A stretch of 64,000 nt of DNA, from assembly GCF_963678635.1 (NCBI RefSeq), contig NC_087065.1, forward strand, positions 47,556,381 through 47,620,380, given 5' to 3'. The stretch is from Symsagittifera roscoffensis. Lineage: Eukaryota > Xenacoelomorpha > Acoela > Convolutidae. The number at the start of each line of letters is the position of its first letter. Position 1 is the first letter of the stretch. Both the position numbers and the translations under genes were made by a program. Positions 55,401 to 62,443 of the stretch are shown one piece after another. The notes below the pieces were generated by a model. It made no database searches, was not told where the DNA came from, and was given only the letters and a program-made list of their open reading frames with translations.

Positions 55401-58400
55401 TATAGTTATAAAGCAGCCGCTTAAGAGTTGTTACTTGATAAGAAAACTTGAGTTGGTACTTGATATGCAGCCGTTTTTTTTCAGAAAAGCTGGGTCTTTG
55501 CTTTTGAAAACTAGGTACACTGTGCAAAAGGTCATTAACTTTTTTGTAGTCCATACCATTTTTTGATGCGCGTGAAACATAATTTGCCATGTTTCAGAAA
55601 GGTTTACAAACATGAAGCGCATAAGCGTGTCAAGGCATGCTTACGCAAATACATTCAATATAAAATTCATCTAATTGACTGTTTTGTATCTTTGCCAGCC
55701 CATTTGAGCAATTCTATCAAGTATCCATGTTCAAGTAACCGCCAGTACATAGATTGCTGTGAAACACAAAAATTTGTCTCTACAAAAATTTCAATCACAA
55801 TAAAATTTTTTGTGATCTGTCAGTCTTAAAACATTGTTGGCAAATGCATGTTCATTATCGATTTGAATAAACTGTCCTACCAAATTACGATTGGGGTGAA
55901 ATTTAAGCTGAAATTTTATGCGTAACCTGATTTTTGTTCCGACTTTTGATGCGAAAGTAACGGAATATTTGTGCTTGGGGTGGGTTTTTTTTTCTTCAGA
56001 CAAGGACCCCTGATGCGTCGCCCTGACACGAGCAGTCTTGCTCTTCATTGCCATCAAGTTTTCCGGTAAACTTCTCACTATTCAACGCGATTAATTTTGA
56101 AAATAAGACAGAAGTTGCCCTAATTTGAACAACCTCAATGGGAGCTTAAACGGAAATAGTTCTGAAAAAAACTGCAAAAGCTTCAATCAAACACAAACTG
56201 CATCAACTTCCATTCTTTTAGCCTGAATCCTAATTTATTCTGGTTTTTGAGTGGTTTTTGATAACAGCCAAGGAAATTATCAAGTTTCTAATGAGCAGTT
56301 TTTGGTCTGTATCAAAGAAAATAATGATTGAATTATCCAAATTATTGACAAATAATTTCATAGTTGGACAATATCTATCTCTTGATTCAATGATATGTCT
56401 GCACCGCGACATATCGTTGACAGATATGTCTGAACCGCACTTTTCATAGACCTTTTACTTTTTGCAGTTAATTTGCAAAACTTTTTCATCAAAAATCTGT
56501 ACTCCAGTTCGATGATCAATTTCATTGCAGCTTCGCGAGACTGTACCTCAATTAAAGTGTTTGCTTTTTCTATAATTTTTTGGCTCGTTATTGGTGCTAT
56601 TATAGGTCGGTTTAATCATGGTGACAATTTTATGATGCTTTTTGTTGAACATTTTTTTTTTCACTTGGACAAATTGCTGATTCGGGCTCTGGCTGAGCAT
56701 CAGTTGCAAAGACATTTGAAATGATGAGATTTCGGAAAAATTTCGTTCAAAAACAAAAACACTGATTCGTAAACATCCGTTTTTGGCCTTTCTTATTAAT
56801 GTCAATTAATATCATTACAAGGCCAAACTGCGCATTTTGTGTATTGTAAGCGGATTGCGCAACAAGGACGCTATCTCAATTACAAGCCATTTTCACTATC
56901 ACTCAAGGCGCAAAGAGGAACTATTGTCTATGGTAGGTTTTTTCACATAAAAATCAGGTACGTGGAAAAAAGCTCCTACGTCATCATGTAAACTATCAAA
57001 ATAAAAAGAGTCAGTCTTGACCAAGACTCCAAAAAGAATATGTCAAAGCACTTGTTGTTTAGAAAAACCGGCTTTTTTAAATTTCCTTTTAAAATTTAAT
57101 TTCAAATATTATTCGCATAATTTTTCTCTTTTTTCATCCCTCACTTAAAACTTATTAATTGAACAATGTAAACAATATTTAGGCTGTTTTATATCTGATA
57201 AGCTTAAATCTAAGCTATACTGGCACTCAGTAAAAATAATCGATTAATTTTCAAAAATAATTGTATTTCTATTCAAATTGTAATTAGTTATAAGAGTCAA
57301 ATTTAGGTGCTAAAACGATTAAATTAAATCATAATCACCACTTTTTTCAAGCAAATAAAATTGATTATGATCAATTATCATCGCTTATAATTTTTGATAA
57401 AATTTTCTTAAAATCAAATATAACAGATTATAATGTCTTATTTTGCCAATATATTGTTAAAACAGAAATAAATTTTATAGTGGATCATAGTTTTGCTAAT
57501 AATCTGAACGTTAAAGGCTTTAAGACATTTTGATTCATCTGAGCCCAAAGTTTTATCACGCAACACAACTATCGTGAAAAACCCTTTCATATTAGTTGAA
57601 AAGATTTTGCAGTAAGTGAAAATAACTAAGCCAAACTAATCATCAATATTTTGGTTTGAAAAAACAAAAAAACTTACAACAAACATAATCGGTGGAGAAA
57701 AAAATTATACAAAATTAAACAAATAGAAAAAAATTTATACATCTGATTTGATTTCAAAATTTTGATGTTAACCCTTTTGAAACCCCTAATTTACACAGAG
57801 GAAAGCGGAGCTTCGCACCACTTGAGAAACAGCAAAAAAAACTTAAAATGTTGGGAAAAAACAAGAACAAAACTTTTGTATGTCTCGTAGAAGATATCTA
57901 GAGTTAGGTGTTTTGATAACTTAATAGTTGTTTCTCTACTAAAATAAAAGAAAAGGGCGAAAACTCATGAAAAATTGAAGTCTTCCCAAAGCCACAACAA
58001 GTTTCTTGGAAAAATTGAGGAAACGCTGCTTCTACGGGAAAATTCTCGCAACCGGTTCATTAGTTTGAATCACAGGGTAGTCTGAAAAACGGTCAAAATT
58101 CAAAAACTTGATTTCCGAAAGCAATATCTTTTTTCTGCAAAAAGAAGGTCATAGCCGCGATAGCAGAGAAGAATTATAAGACCGGTTTTCTCGATTGACC
58201 AGATAAACCTAAGAATTGGCAGAGTAGTTTTCGAGAAAAGCAAAAAATATCCAAAAAACGTCAATAAATCAAAAACGTTACTTTTCCGGAAATTATAGCT
58301 TTAATTATGAAAAGTTTCTGGGCGTAGCCGTTTATACAGAAGAGATTCACACAACTCTTATTTCAATTGAACGCAAAAATTCAGATTACAGTAAGTAGTT

Positions 58401-61400
58401 TTCGAAAAATCTTCAATTTGTTCTGAAAAACGGTGAAAAACAATTAATGTTTTCTCCGAAGGCCCTAGTTTTGTGTTAGAAAAAATTGAGCTTAAATGAT
58501 TATGCAGGGGCACTTTCCACATCAGGTTGTTTCGATTGAACCCAAAAGTGATATTTGCGAATTTAGTTTTTGAGAAACAAAAAAACTCGAAAAATGGTCA
58601 ACAACAACAAAATATGAAGGGGAATTTTTGAAGCAAACCGTTCTTTGGATAATATCAAAAATTTCAGATTTGGGCGGGTAGTTTTTTTAGAAAGATCTAA
58701 AAGAATCAAAAATGGTCGAAAAATGAAATACTTTTTATCTCTGAGGCCCCTTAATTTTGAATAAAAAACGGGTCAATCTGATTATGCAGGGACATTTCGT
58801 ACAACCAGTTGTTTTGATTGAACAATAAAAAAAATCACAGAGAAATTGAATCTATTACAAAATAAAAACAATATATCCGTCAAGTAAGACGACTAAAGTT
58901 GAGACGAAATCCATGAAGCCGACAAAAAACTCAGTTTGGTTCTGAACGCTTTTTTCCCAGTAATAAACATTGCATCCAGGAGTGCAGCATGTCACTAGGC
59001 GAGACCATTAGACATGAGCGTGTCAGCTATTGATTCAACTGATTTTGTTAAACTAGTTCTGATTTCAAAAAAAGTCTACCTTCCGATTTGATAACGCTTG
59101 CTAATCGCAGGTCTAACAAACAGTTTAATTAACAACTAAATTTATGATAAAAACAATCTATTGCAGTCACTTTTAATTCAAAAAATTGAAGTTGAATTGA
59201 AGAAAAAATGGGCTATATTCTAATGGATTTAATTACGTTAAGTTTCGTTATGTCGATATCTTAGATTTTGTTATGCAGAGCAAATTTCACTTTGACTATT
59301 TTTCGCAAAGTTACGGGGATTTAACAAAAACTAATTTGGATAATTTGGAATAAACAACGTGAAATATATTGCGTTATTAGAATACGAGCATTCGTCGGAT
59401 TAATGCGTTCGCAAATGAACTTGGTCAAGCCATTTGGTCATTTCAGTAGAACAGACGTTTAATGCATCTTTTTATACTTAAATTAGTGAGCATGTAGCGT
59501 GTAGAGGAATTAACTGAGAAAAAAAAGGTTTTTATAATATTTTTTTCTTCAATTATTTTGTCAATTTTAAACAAATTTTTTTTTAATCGGCCTTAAACAC
59601 AACTGGAACAATCAGGGCTTTGCTTTGATATATGAGCAGTTGTTTTTTATTTCTTGATCGCTGCTTAAAATTTCTCAATACGTTTGCACTATAGTTATAA
59701 AGCAGCCGCTTAAGAGTTGTTACTTGATAAGAAAACTTGAGTTGGTACTTGATATGCAGCCGTTTTTTTTCAGAAAAGCTGGGTTTTTGCTTTTGAAAAC
59801 TAGGTACACTGTGCAAAAGGTCATTAACTTTTTTGTAGTTCATACCATTTTTTGATGCGCGTGAAACATAATTTGCCATGTTTCAGAAAGATTTACAAAC
59901 ATGAAGCGCATAAGCGTGTCAAGGCATGCTTACGCAAATACATTCAATATAAAATTCATCTAATTGACTGTTTTGTATCTTTGCAAGCCCATTTGAGCAA
60001 TTCTATCAAGTATCCATGTTCAAGTAACCGCCAGTACTTAGATTGCTGTGAAACACAAAAATTTGTCTTTACAAAAGTTTCTGTTTTTTGTGATCCTAAA
60101 ATTTTTTGTGATCTGTCAGGGTTTCTAAAATTTTTTGTGATCTGTCAGTCTTAAAACATTGTTGGCAAATGCATGTTCATTATCGATTTGAATAAACTGT
60201 CCTACCAAATTACGATTGGGGTGAAAATTCAAGCTGAAATTTTATGCGTAACCTGATTTTTGTTCCGACTTTCGTTGCGAAAGTAACGGAATATTTGTGC
60301 TCGGGGTGGGTTTTTTTTTCTTCAGACAAATTTCGACTTTTTAACTAGCCATTTTTGACGGAAGTTCTTTATATCATTCGAAAGGTATTGTTGTCCTGAG
60401 CTCAAATTTGAAAAGATATTTCACCTGTGATCATTTTTCGTAAAGTTATGAGGGTTTAAAGATTGCCATTTTGGCCAATTTGGGACAAGTAACGCGCGAT
60501 ATATTTCGCGCTATTAACGTGTAAGCGGAGAGTTAATCTGTCTTAGATATCGTTCCAAATTGGTTGAAAGAAGCTTTATTGCCATCATTAATTTGTTACA
60601 AGTAGCGAAATCTATCCTTTTGTTCTTTATATGGTGTGTGGGGGGATGATTTTCATAAAAAATTTCACAAATTTTAGAAAAAAAAATCTTCATTTTGTTT
60701 TATTATTTTTAATTTTTTTATGTTATTACTGCTTCATAAACCTTAATAGGCAGTCGGAACATTCAGGGCTTCGCCCTGATACGAGCAGTCTTGTTTTATT
60801 TAGAGTATTTTTCCCCGAGATTTATCAGAACTTATAATTATGTTCGACTTGTCAGTTTCAAAAGAGTGCTGGCAACTATTTGAGTATTATGCTGAGAATT
60901 ATGTTTATGGACTTAGCTTTTTATTTTTGATTTATTAGTAAATCAAAAAATGTTCCCGTAAAATTCAATTTTTTGAACAATTGATTTTTTGTTTTGTAAC
61001 CGACAGAACCTGCGAATTGGGTGGCAAGAAAAAAGCGTATGCTATGGGATGCAAATCCAAACGGAATCGGTAAAGTGACTTCTTTGCAGGTGTAGCTAAC
61101 TATTACTTCATAAATATTTCAAACAAGAGAAACTCGCTAAAACTGTAAGCTTCCTCATTATAATCAAAGTAAGAAATTAGTAAGAATTGACCTCTAACCA
61201 AAGGACTGGTTTCTAATAAAATTTTTGATGTCAGTAGGTTTTGCCGTTCCTTTCATTCAATTGATAGCACGTTTTTAGAACAGGAAGGCTTCCAAAAAGT
61301 GAGTAACGGGTCGAGGGGGGTTTAATCGCCTTTCCCTCATTTCTCAAGTACTATTTTTTTAACCAAAGGGTTGCCCCTATGGTTACCTTTTTACAATATG

Positions 61401-62443
61401 TTTTTTTGAGAACCAAGTTCAATTTTTCAGGAGACTTTTAGGCGACCTATCAAAGGTTACAATGCGTCCAAATATGAGGTATGTTTTATGACGTGTACCT
61501 GTCAAATTGGAAGCTTAAGAACGTCTCATTAAACTATTCCCAGCTTACTTGGTTACGAAATGATTTGATGTGAAAGATTTTGAACAAACTTTGGCCTTTT
61601 TTTCCAAAACTCTTCCGGTCGCAAACTTTGAGTCTGAGCTCGAGGTTTGAATCCGGCAGCGCTTCGGCTTCATCGACTTTTAAAAAAGTCTTAAGTGAAT
61701 GCTCAAAGACTCTAGTGCACACGGTGTACGCCCTGATGCAAAATTTTGCTGTCTTGCCGGTCACTGTCTGCACGGCCGAACAATCTTTTTCTGCAATGAC
61801 GCTTCTCAAAACATACTTGATATCAACCAGCGGGAAGACCGGCAGTCACCGCTAGTTCTTTTGTATATCCATAAAAACCCTGAATGTAGATGATCTCATC
61901 AAATGATTCGCCTTCAAAAACCGACGTTTAGAGTTTCTATAAATGTTTATTGTACAAGTTTTTAAAAAACGCTGACTCGTTACTTTGTTTATTTTGTGAA
62001 ATTTTATTTTTCATTTTTCTGAATTCAACTTTTGCTCGAAATCGTTTTTTTTTTAAGAAAAAATGAAATCACCCCTTCAAAAAGTCTGCGCACCCCACTG
62101 CAAAGAGCCCTGGACAAAGAGTCCTAGAAAAGCAAAATCCCAAATTAGAGAAAAAAGTAGATATTGTTTGACACTTAACGAAATTTTGGCAACCAGAATT
62201 GAGGAAGACAAAGAAACAATTCCACTCCCGCTTCAGTCTTTTTTCGGTGCGTGTTCAATTTTTTTTACAAATAAGGTAAGATCATAAATATTTGCCTCTT
62301 GCATTTTTGAAGTTGAGCATGCGTCGGAATATATTATCGTAGACGCCAGTCCGTTCCCTCTGGCTATCTCTAGGCAGGGCCAGCTGCTGAGCCACACAGA
62401 TGTCCGGGTACTGCTTCTCCATCTCCAGAATGTGATTACTCGC
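18394..62443 (-). CDS. Metabotropic glutamate receptor-like GPCR, seven 3' exons
   Basis: Class C GPCR at the plasma membrane. Joined exons in coding order: 62296-62443, 49277-49465, 48561-48705, 36696-37018, 28398-28762, 21111-21599, 18394-19020; sum 2,286 nt (761 aa plus stop), with every junction phase agreeing. They encode the second half of the Venus-flytrap glutamate-binding domain (GSDGW, NPWFDEYW), the cysteine-rich linker (CCWICQSC), seven transmembrane segments and a short tail. The third-loop signature FNESKYI, the TNRI at the end of TM3 and the ECL2/TM3 disulphide cysteines are typical of mGluRs. Missing: signal peptide and roughly the first 200 residues, beyond the N gap. Oddities: two GC-AG introns, a Gln/Asn-rich insert and a substituted ligand-pocket lysine. 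The subgroup is not assigned. Confidence 0.93.
19061..19537 (-). repeat. ~530-bp interspersed repeat, minus copy
   Basis: Reverse orientation relative to the reference copy at 60262-60793: it begins CAAGACTGCTCGTATCA and ends with the GAAAGTCGGAAC terminus. The 3' hairpin is partly lost; the central block with ACACGCCATATAAAGTAC and CTCCGCTTACGCGTT is well preserved. Confidence 0.85.
20207..20420. repeat. Degenerate hAT-MITE-like fragment
   Basis: The order of short blocks (GGTCCCTCTTTGG, CTGAAACTTTTCTAAAGACGC, GGCGTC) parallels the MITE at 29372-30004, but it is much diverged and has no preserved ends. Confidence 0.4.
21111..21599 (-). CDS. mGluR exon: end of Cys-rich domain and TM1-TM3
   Basis: Acceptor TTTATTTCAG precedes 21599; donor CACAG|GTGAGATC follows 21111. 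163 complete codons, phase 0 at both ends. Begins ACCWICQSCRVREYLFNETA, continues the cysteine-rich domain (CRECPP...KSKC), TM1 (around TVVFATTGIIMTVFIIAVYI), TM2 (FILLTGVFIAYAIPFLLLL), the conserved Cys before TM3, TM3 with SALLVKTNRIARIF, and ends FISPSSQ. Any ATG- or GTG-start reading of this region is artificial. Confidence 0.96.
22185..22712 (+). repeat. ~530-bp interspersed repeat, plus copy
   Basis: Near full length: starts GTTCCGACTTTCGATACG, contains GTGCTCGGGGTGGG and CGCTATTAACGCGTAAG, and ends with the hairpin-bearing CAGTCTTG terminus. A truncated head-to-tail piece follows directly from 22713 to about 22830 (central block with CATAGCGTGTGGGGGGAT). Confidence 0.9.
23613..23650 (+). 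repeat. Solitary hAT-MITE terminus
   Basis: CAGGCGCGGATCTAGAG followed by TTTTCTCGAGG closely matches the left end of the element at 38818; no matching right end was found nearby. Confidence 0.4.
25419..25453. repeat. (GA)n microsatellite
   Basis: A run of AG dinucleotides with one interruption (GAGCGAGAG). Confidence 0.95.
28398..28762 (-). CDS. mGluR exon: end of ligand-binding domain to Cys-rich domain
   Basis: Acceptor TTGTTATAG before 28762; donor CCA|GTAAGA after 28398. Starts in phase 1 (completes a Gly codon shared with the previous exon) and ends in phase 0. Encodes LNGNIVAFEEDGDAPPNYKI, the family's FNENGDAPGRYDI-type motif, then VGHYKNDQLELNGD and, after an extra acidic stretch (NELDDEADADD) longer than in known mGluRs, VPQSVCSEECPPGQVKL of the cysteine-rich domain. 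Confidence 0.95.
29372..30004. mobile_element. hAT-like MITE, ~630 bp
   Basis: Terminal inverted repeats CAGGGGCGGATTTAGGGG and the complement ending CTAAATCCGCCCCTG. The subterminal arms (ATTAGTATATATTGACGGC versus GGCGCCAATATATACTAACT; GCGCGCGCC) are inverted too, so the element is a long foldback structure. No open frame. An exact 8-bp target duplication was not found. Confidence 0.75.
30130..31380. repeat. Degenerate periodic region
   Basis: Words such as TTCAAGC(A/C)AT, AAGCAATGAAAATT and TCAAGCTATAAAACTTT recur at irregular intervals of roughly 60-130 bases, as if from a decayed satellite. No coding potential is evident. Confidence 0.3.
31386..31413. repeat. (TA)n microsatellite
   Basis: Uninterrupted alternating TA run, followed by shorter TA-rich blocks to about 31452. 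Confidence 0.95.
31505..31885 (-). repeat. ~530-bp repeat, diverged minus copy
   Basis: Both ends are recognisable in reverse: AGAGCAAAGCCCTGAATG (3' hairpin zone) and AAAAGTCGGAAC (5' terminus), with CACCCGAGCTCAAATATTTTG inside. The middle is eroded. Confidence 0.55.
33219..33457 (-). repeat. ~530-bp repeat, internally deleted minus copy
   Basis: Ends AAAGCCCTGAAAG and GAAAGTCGGAAC are present, with CACCCCGAGCATACATATTCC inside; the central half is missing. Confidence 0.6.
33581..34046 (+). repeat. ~530-bp repeat, near full plus copy
   Basis: Starts GTTCCGACTTTCGATATG, keeps GTGCTCGGGGTGGG, ATGGCGTGTGGGG and the 3' hairpin CAGGGC-TTC-GCCCTG, and ends ACGAGCAGTCTT. A block carrying the element's most conserved gene-like word order is missing ~60 bases around the TTTGGGACAA segment. 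Confidence 0.88.
36696..37018 (-). CDS. mGluR exon: ligand-binding domain with Gln/Asn-rich insert
   Basis: Acceptor CTTGTTGCAG before 37018; donor AATG|GTAAGT after 36696. Starts with the last base of an Arg codon, then ICDKSESIPK; continues TQYVADAVFVFAHALDLMYK (the family's FVIDAVYAMAHAL helix), a ~35-residue insert of QNQTETQG-like repeats, then PCEGFLPIKGEELLHYMKKV and EFNG. The family lysine in LLKY reads LLHY here. Confidence 0.95.
37072..37260 (+). mobile_element. Candidate tRNA-derived SINE
   Basis: A box-like TGGTGTTGAGTGG at 37080-37092 and B-box GTTCGAGGCC at 37126-37135, with spacing as in a tRNA head (Pol III internal promoter). The body contains GCTCGAGGGTGAAGCAACAT and ACCCAGCCCAGAAAATTAACC. 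The 3' limit is uncertain. A decayed tRNA gene is less likely because no complete cloverleaf was seen. Confidence 0.55.
38818..39182. mobile_element. hAT-like MITE, 365 bp, with 8-bp target duplication
   Basis: Inverted ends CAGGGGCGGATCTAGG and its complement CCTAATTCCGCCCCTG. Flanks AGCATGCC (38810-38817) and AGAATGCC (39183-39190) match at seven of eight bases, the size expected of hAT transposition. The inside shares GGCGCC-rich and GGTCGATCGGCCAAAAAT blocks with 29372-30004. Non-coding. Confidence 0.8.
39283..39430 (+). repeat. Partial hAT-MITE copy
   Basis: Poly-G start, then CAGGGATTCGACCTCCTTTG, TCCATTTTTGGCTGACTGACCC and GGCGCCTTTGGCGCC, in the same order as the left half of the MITE at 29372. 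The right end is lost. Confidence 0.6.
40029..40085. repeat. Short tandem duplication
   Basis: ATTGGTTCAGAAA(A)TTT(TT)CCATTCGTATT occurs twice in succession. Confidence 0.85.
40367..40450. repeat. Two-copy minisatellite
   Basis: AAGCCATAT(T)ACGTTCC(A/G)GTCTTTTCG(C/T)TACG occurs twice, about 54 bases apart. Confidence 0.8.
41935..42400 (+). pseudogene. BEL/Pao-like Pol fossil
   Basis: Two broken plus-strand frames: one with NIGRDFAELVTPAEAI and NLLGWSLCKWDDEDKP, which resembles the protease-linker region of BEL/Pao polyproteins, and a second with SADDKESLDILEYPTH and RRYGVGKFWKPD, which resembles the segment before their RT. Stops and shifts separate them. The family call rests on remembered motif order and is tentative. 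Confidence 0.45.
43450..45640 (+). pseudogene. Degenerate Ty3/gypsy Pol fossil
   Basis: Broken in all frames but ordered like pol. Around 43590-43730 an RT remnant reads TGFYGFGDMPIQIQRVMD then LYLDNISVSTR (family FYGLADMP...FLDDI; the catalytic DD is now DN). At 44559-44660 an integrase zinc-domain remnant reads YFWLPRL...SCMVCIQSAK. Around 44920-45060 the integrase core remains as IRTDQRSG, VGNHRTTGLAKR and IRTVRERL. A terminal ~60-residue open stretch runs into the LTR at 45643. Clearly dead. Confidence 0.75.
45643..46055 (+). repeat. LTR copy related to the giant element's LTR
   Basis: Inverted relative to 17332-17743 and collinear with it from TTGGAACCTGATCTAAAC to GTCCTAACTCA with scattered substitutions and small indels. 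Contains AATAAA near 45849 and the perfect 13-bp inverted repeat (45761-45788). It begins TG if the start is 45643 and ends CA. It follows gypsy Pol remains (3' LTR position) and precedes gag-like remains, so it may be the shared LTR of two tandem copies; a solo LTR is the alternative. Confidence 0.75.
45761..45788. repeat. Perfect 13-bp inverted repeat in LTR
   Basis: Arms GTGCTGAAATTAC and GTAATTTCAGCAC around TT. Confidence 0.95.
46078..47452 (+). pseudogene. Gag-like fossil downstream of the LTR
   Basis: Several broken plus-strand frames: an acidic start MATNPITIDSASDGSD 23 nt after the LTR; a lysine-rich piece (GRKRIVSFRGGQLL near 46750); a helical piece (EALQRTREVIDKTFRELLER at 46995-47060); and a last one (KMIAGTGNLVNISAESSG, 47238-47290). 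The position after an LTR and the charged, helical content suggest gag; no CCHC knuckle was found, so the call is tentative. Confidence 0.4.
48222..48460. repeat. Diverged ~120-bp tandem duplication
   Basis: Two copies beginning GCTA(A/T)TTCTATTTTTATCGAA and ending TATGAACCA, each with GATTCATTT(G/A)TAG in the middle. Confidence 0.75.
48561..48705 (-). CDS. mGluR exon: NPWFDEYW segment
   Basis: Short exon with no ATG. Acceptor GATTTTAAG before 48705; donor ACCAG|GTCAGT after 48561. Enters in phase 1 and leaves in phase 2. Reads FEDYFVGLRPGAERRVINPW then FDEYWTKEMGCRV, the family's FDDYF...NPWFxEFWxxxFxC block, and ends so that Arg is completed by the next exon before ICDKSES. Reading past the donor reaches no useful frame. 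Confidence 0.93.
48706..49276 (-). other. mGluR intron (571 bp) with GC donor
   Basis: Begins GCAAGT after AGAG, a textbook GC-AG donor, and ends TTTTAAG. No other content was recognised. Confidence 0.8.
49277..49465 (-). CDS. mGluR exon: ligand-binding lobe 2, GSDGW motif
   Basis: Acceptor GTTTTAG before 49465 (weak tract); exit at AGAG|GCAAGT. Encodes VIVFSSNTEMQLLLAAAQ, HFIWLGSDGWSGN (the Asp of GSDGW contacts the ligand amino group in mGluRs) and LEGAITVQPDSGVVR. Phase 1 at both ends; the first codon is completed by the G of the previous exon to give NAR-VVIVF. A longer ORF reading through the GC donor is not the gene. Confidence 0.93.
49985..50048. repeat. 25-bp minisatellite, ~2.6 copies
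   Basis: Unit ATTACTTTGTTTTTAGAAAC plus GTATT, repeated perfectly. Confidence 0.95.
50160..50420 (+). repeat. ~530-bp repeat, diverged plus fragment
   Basis: Carries ATTTGTGCTGGGGTG, CATCTGTGATCAGTTTTCGCA and CGCGATATACTTCGTGCTATT in the family order; the 3' hairpin end is missing. Confidence 0.6.
50440..50945 (-). repeat. ~530-bp repeat, minus copy (partly duplicated)
   Basis: Starts CAAGACTGCTCGCATCAGG and runs in reverse through CTCCGCTTTTGCGCTAATAG to CACCCCGAGCTCAAATATT. A second 3'-end-like block at about 50588 (GCAAAACCCTGTATGTTCC) suggests two overlapping insertions. Confidence 0.7.
51058..51502 (+). repeat. ~530-bp repeat, plus copy
   Basis: From TTTCGACTTTCGTAACGAC to ACGAGCAGTCTTG, with an internal loss of the GTGCTCGGGGTGGG block. 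Fragments of further copies in both orientations follow from 51553 to 51771. Confidence 0.8.
51717..56003. repeat. 4.29-kb tandem duplication, copy 1
   Basis: Unit length 4,287 bp, aligned base for base with 56004-60329 and differing only by scattered substitutions and small indels. Begins GGACCCCTGATGCGTCGC, a variant of the ~530-bp repeat's 3' hairpin, and ends in that repeat's 5' portion (...TTCTTCAGACAA). No convincing gene: short frames near 55264-55622 are shared by both copies but differ by missense changes, and an acute internal periodicity lies at 53.78-54.55 kb. Confidence 0.95.
53787..54560. repeat. Degenerate ~105-180-bp internal repeats
   Basis: Blocks starting (G)TAGTTTT(T/C)GAGAAA...CGAAAAA(T/C)GGTC recur near 53787, 53932, 54103, 54284 and 54389, with shared words such as GCAGGG(G)ACATTT and TTTTGATTGAAC. 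Mirrored in copy 2 at about 58077-58850. Confidence 0.55.
56004..60329. repeat. 4.29-kb tandem duplication, copy 2
   Basis: Head-to-tail with copy 1. About 39 bp longer, mostly because of a small internal duplication near 60075-60145 (AAAATTTTTTGTGATCTGTC occurs twice). Its 3' end is embedded in the intact repeat 60262-60793, which continues past the duplication end at CAGACAA. Confidence 0.95.
60262..60793 (+). repeat. ~530-bp interspersed repeat, reference copy
   Basis: 532 bp. The 5' end can fold on itself (TTCCGACTTTCG against CGAAAGTAACGGAA); the 3' end carries the stem-loop TCAGGGC-TTC-GCCCTGA about 14 bases before the terminal CTTG. No ORF of note. Unlike a MITE it has no long terminal inverted repeat; the architecture recalls non-autonomous Helitron/Helentron-type elements, but the 3' end is not the canonical CTRR. 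The class is unassigned. Confidence 0.9.
61580..61893 (+). pseudogene. hAT transposase C-terminal fossil
   Basis: A frame with NFAVLPVTVCTAEQSFSAMT then LLKTYLISTSG matches the hAT-family dimerisation segment (LPVTxxTxERSFSxLKxIKTYL). Continuation as LVLLYIHKNPE (family GLALLYIH) is in another frame, so a frameshift lies around 61830-61850; the catalytic region upstream is missing. It could be a source-related fossil of the hAT-like MITEs in the window. Confidence 0.75.
62296..62443 (-). CDS. mGluR exon: most 5' coding exon in window
   Basis: Acceptor GATTGTTCAG before 62443; exits at AAGAG|GCAAAT. Encodes ASNHILEMEKQYPDICVAQQ, LALPRDSQRER and IFRRMLNFKNAR, aligning with the mGluR stretch that contains GICVAQ and ends NARVVVIF. 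49 codons plus one base. The donor is GC: no GT near the correct point preserves the frame, and the frame stops shortly beyond. Upstream exons are off the window; whether the frame extends a few residues 5' (IGCDLVHLIVQ) is unclear. Confidence 0.9.

Larger units (their letters stand above)
49466..62295 (-). other. mGluR intron (12.8 kb) with GC donor
   Basis: Begins GCAAAT and ends AG. Holds a 25-bp minisatellite, a cluster of ~530-bp repeats (50.1-51.8 kb), the 4.29-kb tandem duplication, a full repeat copy (60262-60793) and a hAT fossil. 60.8-61.5 kb shows nothing definite. Confidence 0.7.

Noticed and set aside
55264..55622. ~100-codon minus-strand frames shared by both duplication copies (also 59583-59879)
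   Set aside because: Substitutions between copies include missense changes and the 3' end differs; no recognised motif. Sharing is explained by duplication.
56473..56724. 83-codon hydrophobic plus-strand frame in duplication copy 2
   Set aside because: The homologous frame in copy 1 is broken by a small indel; no motif.
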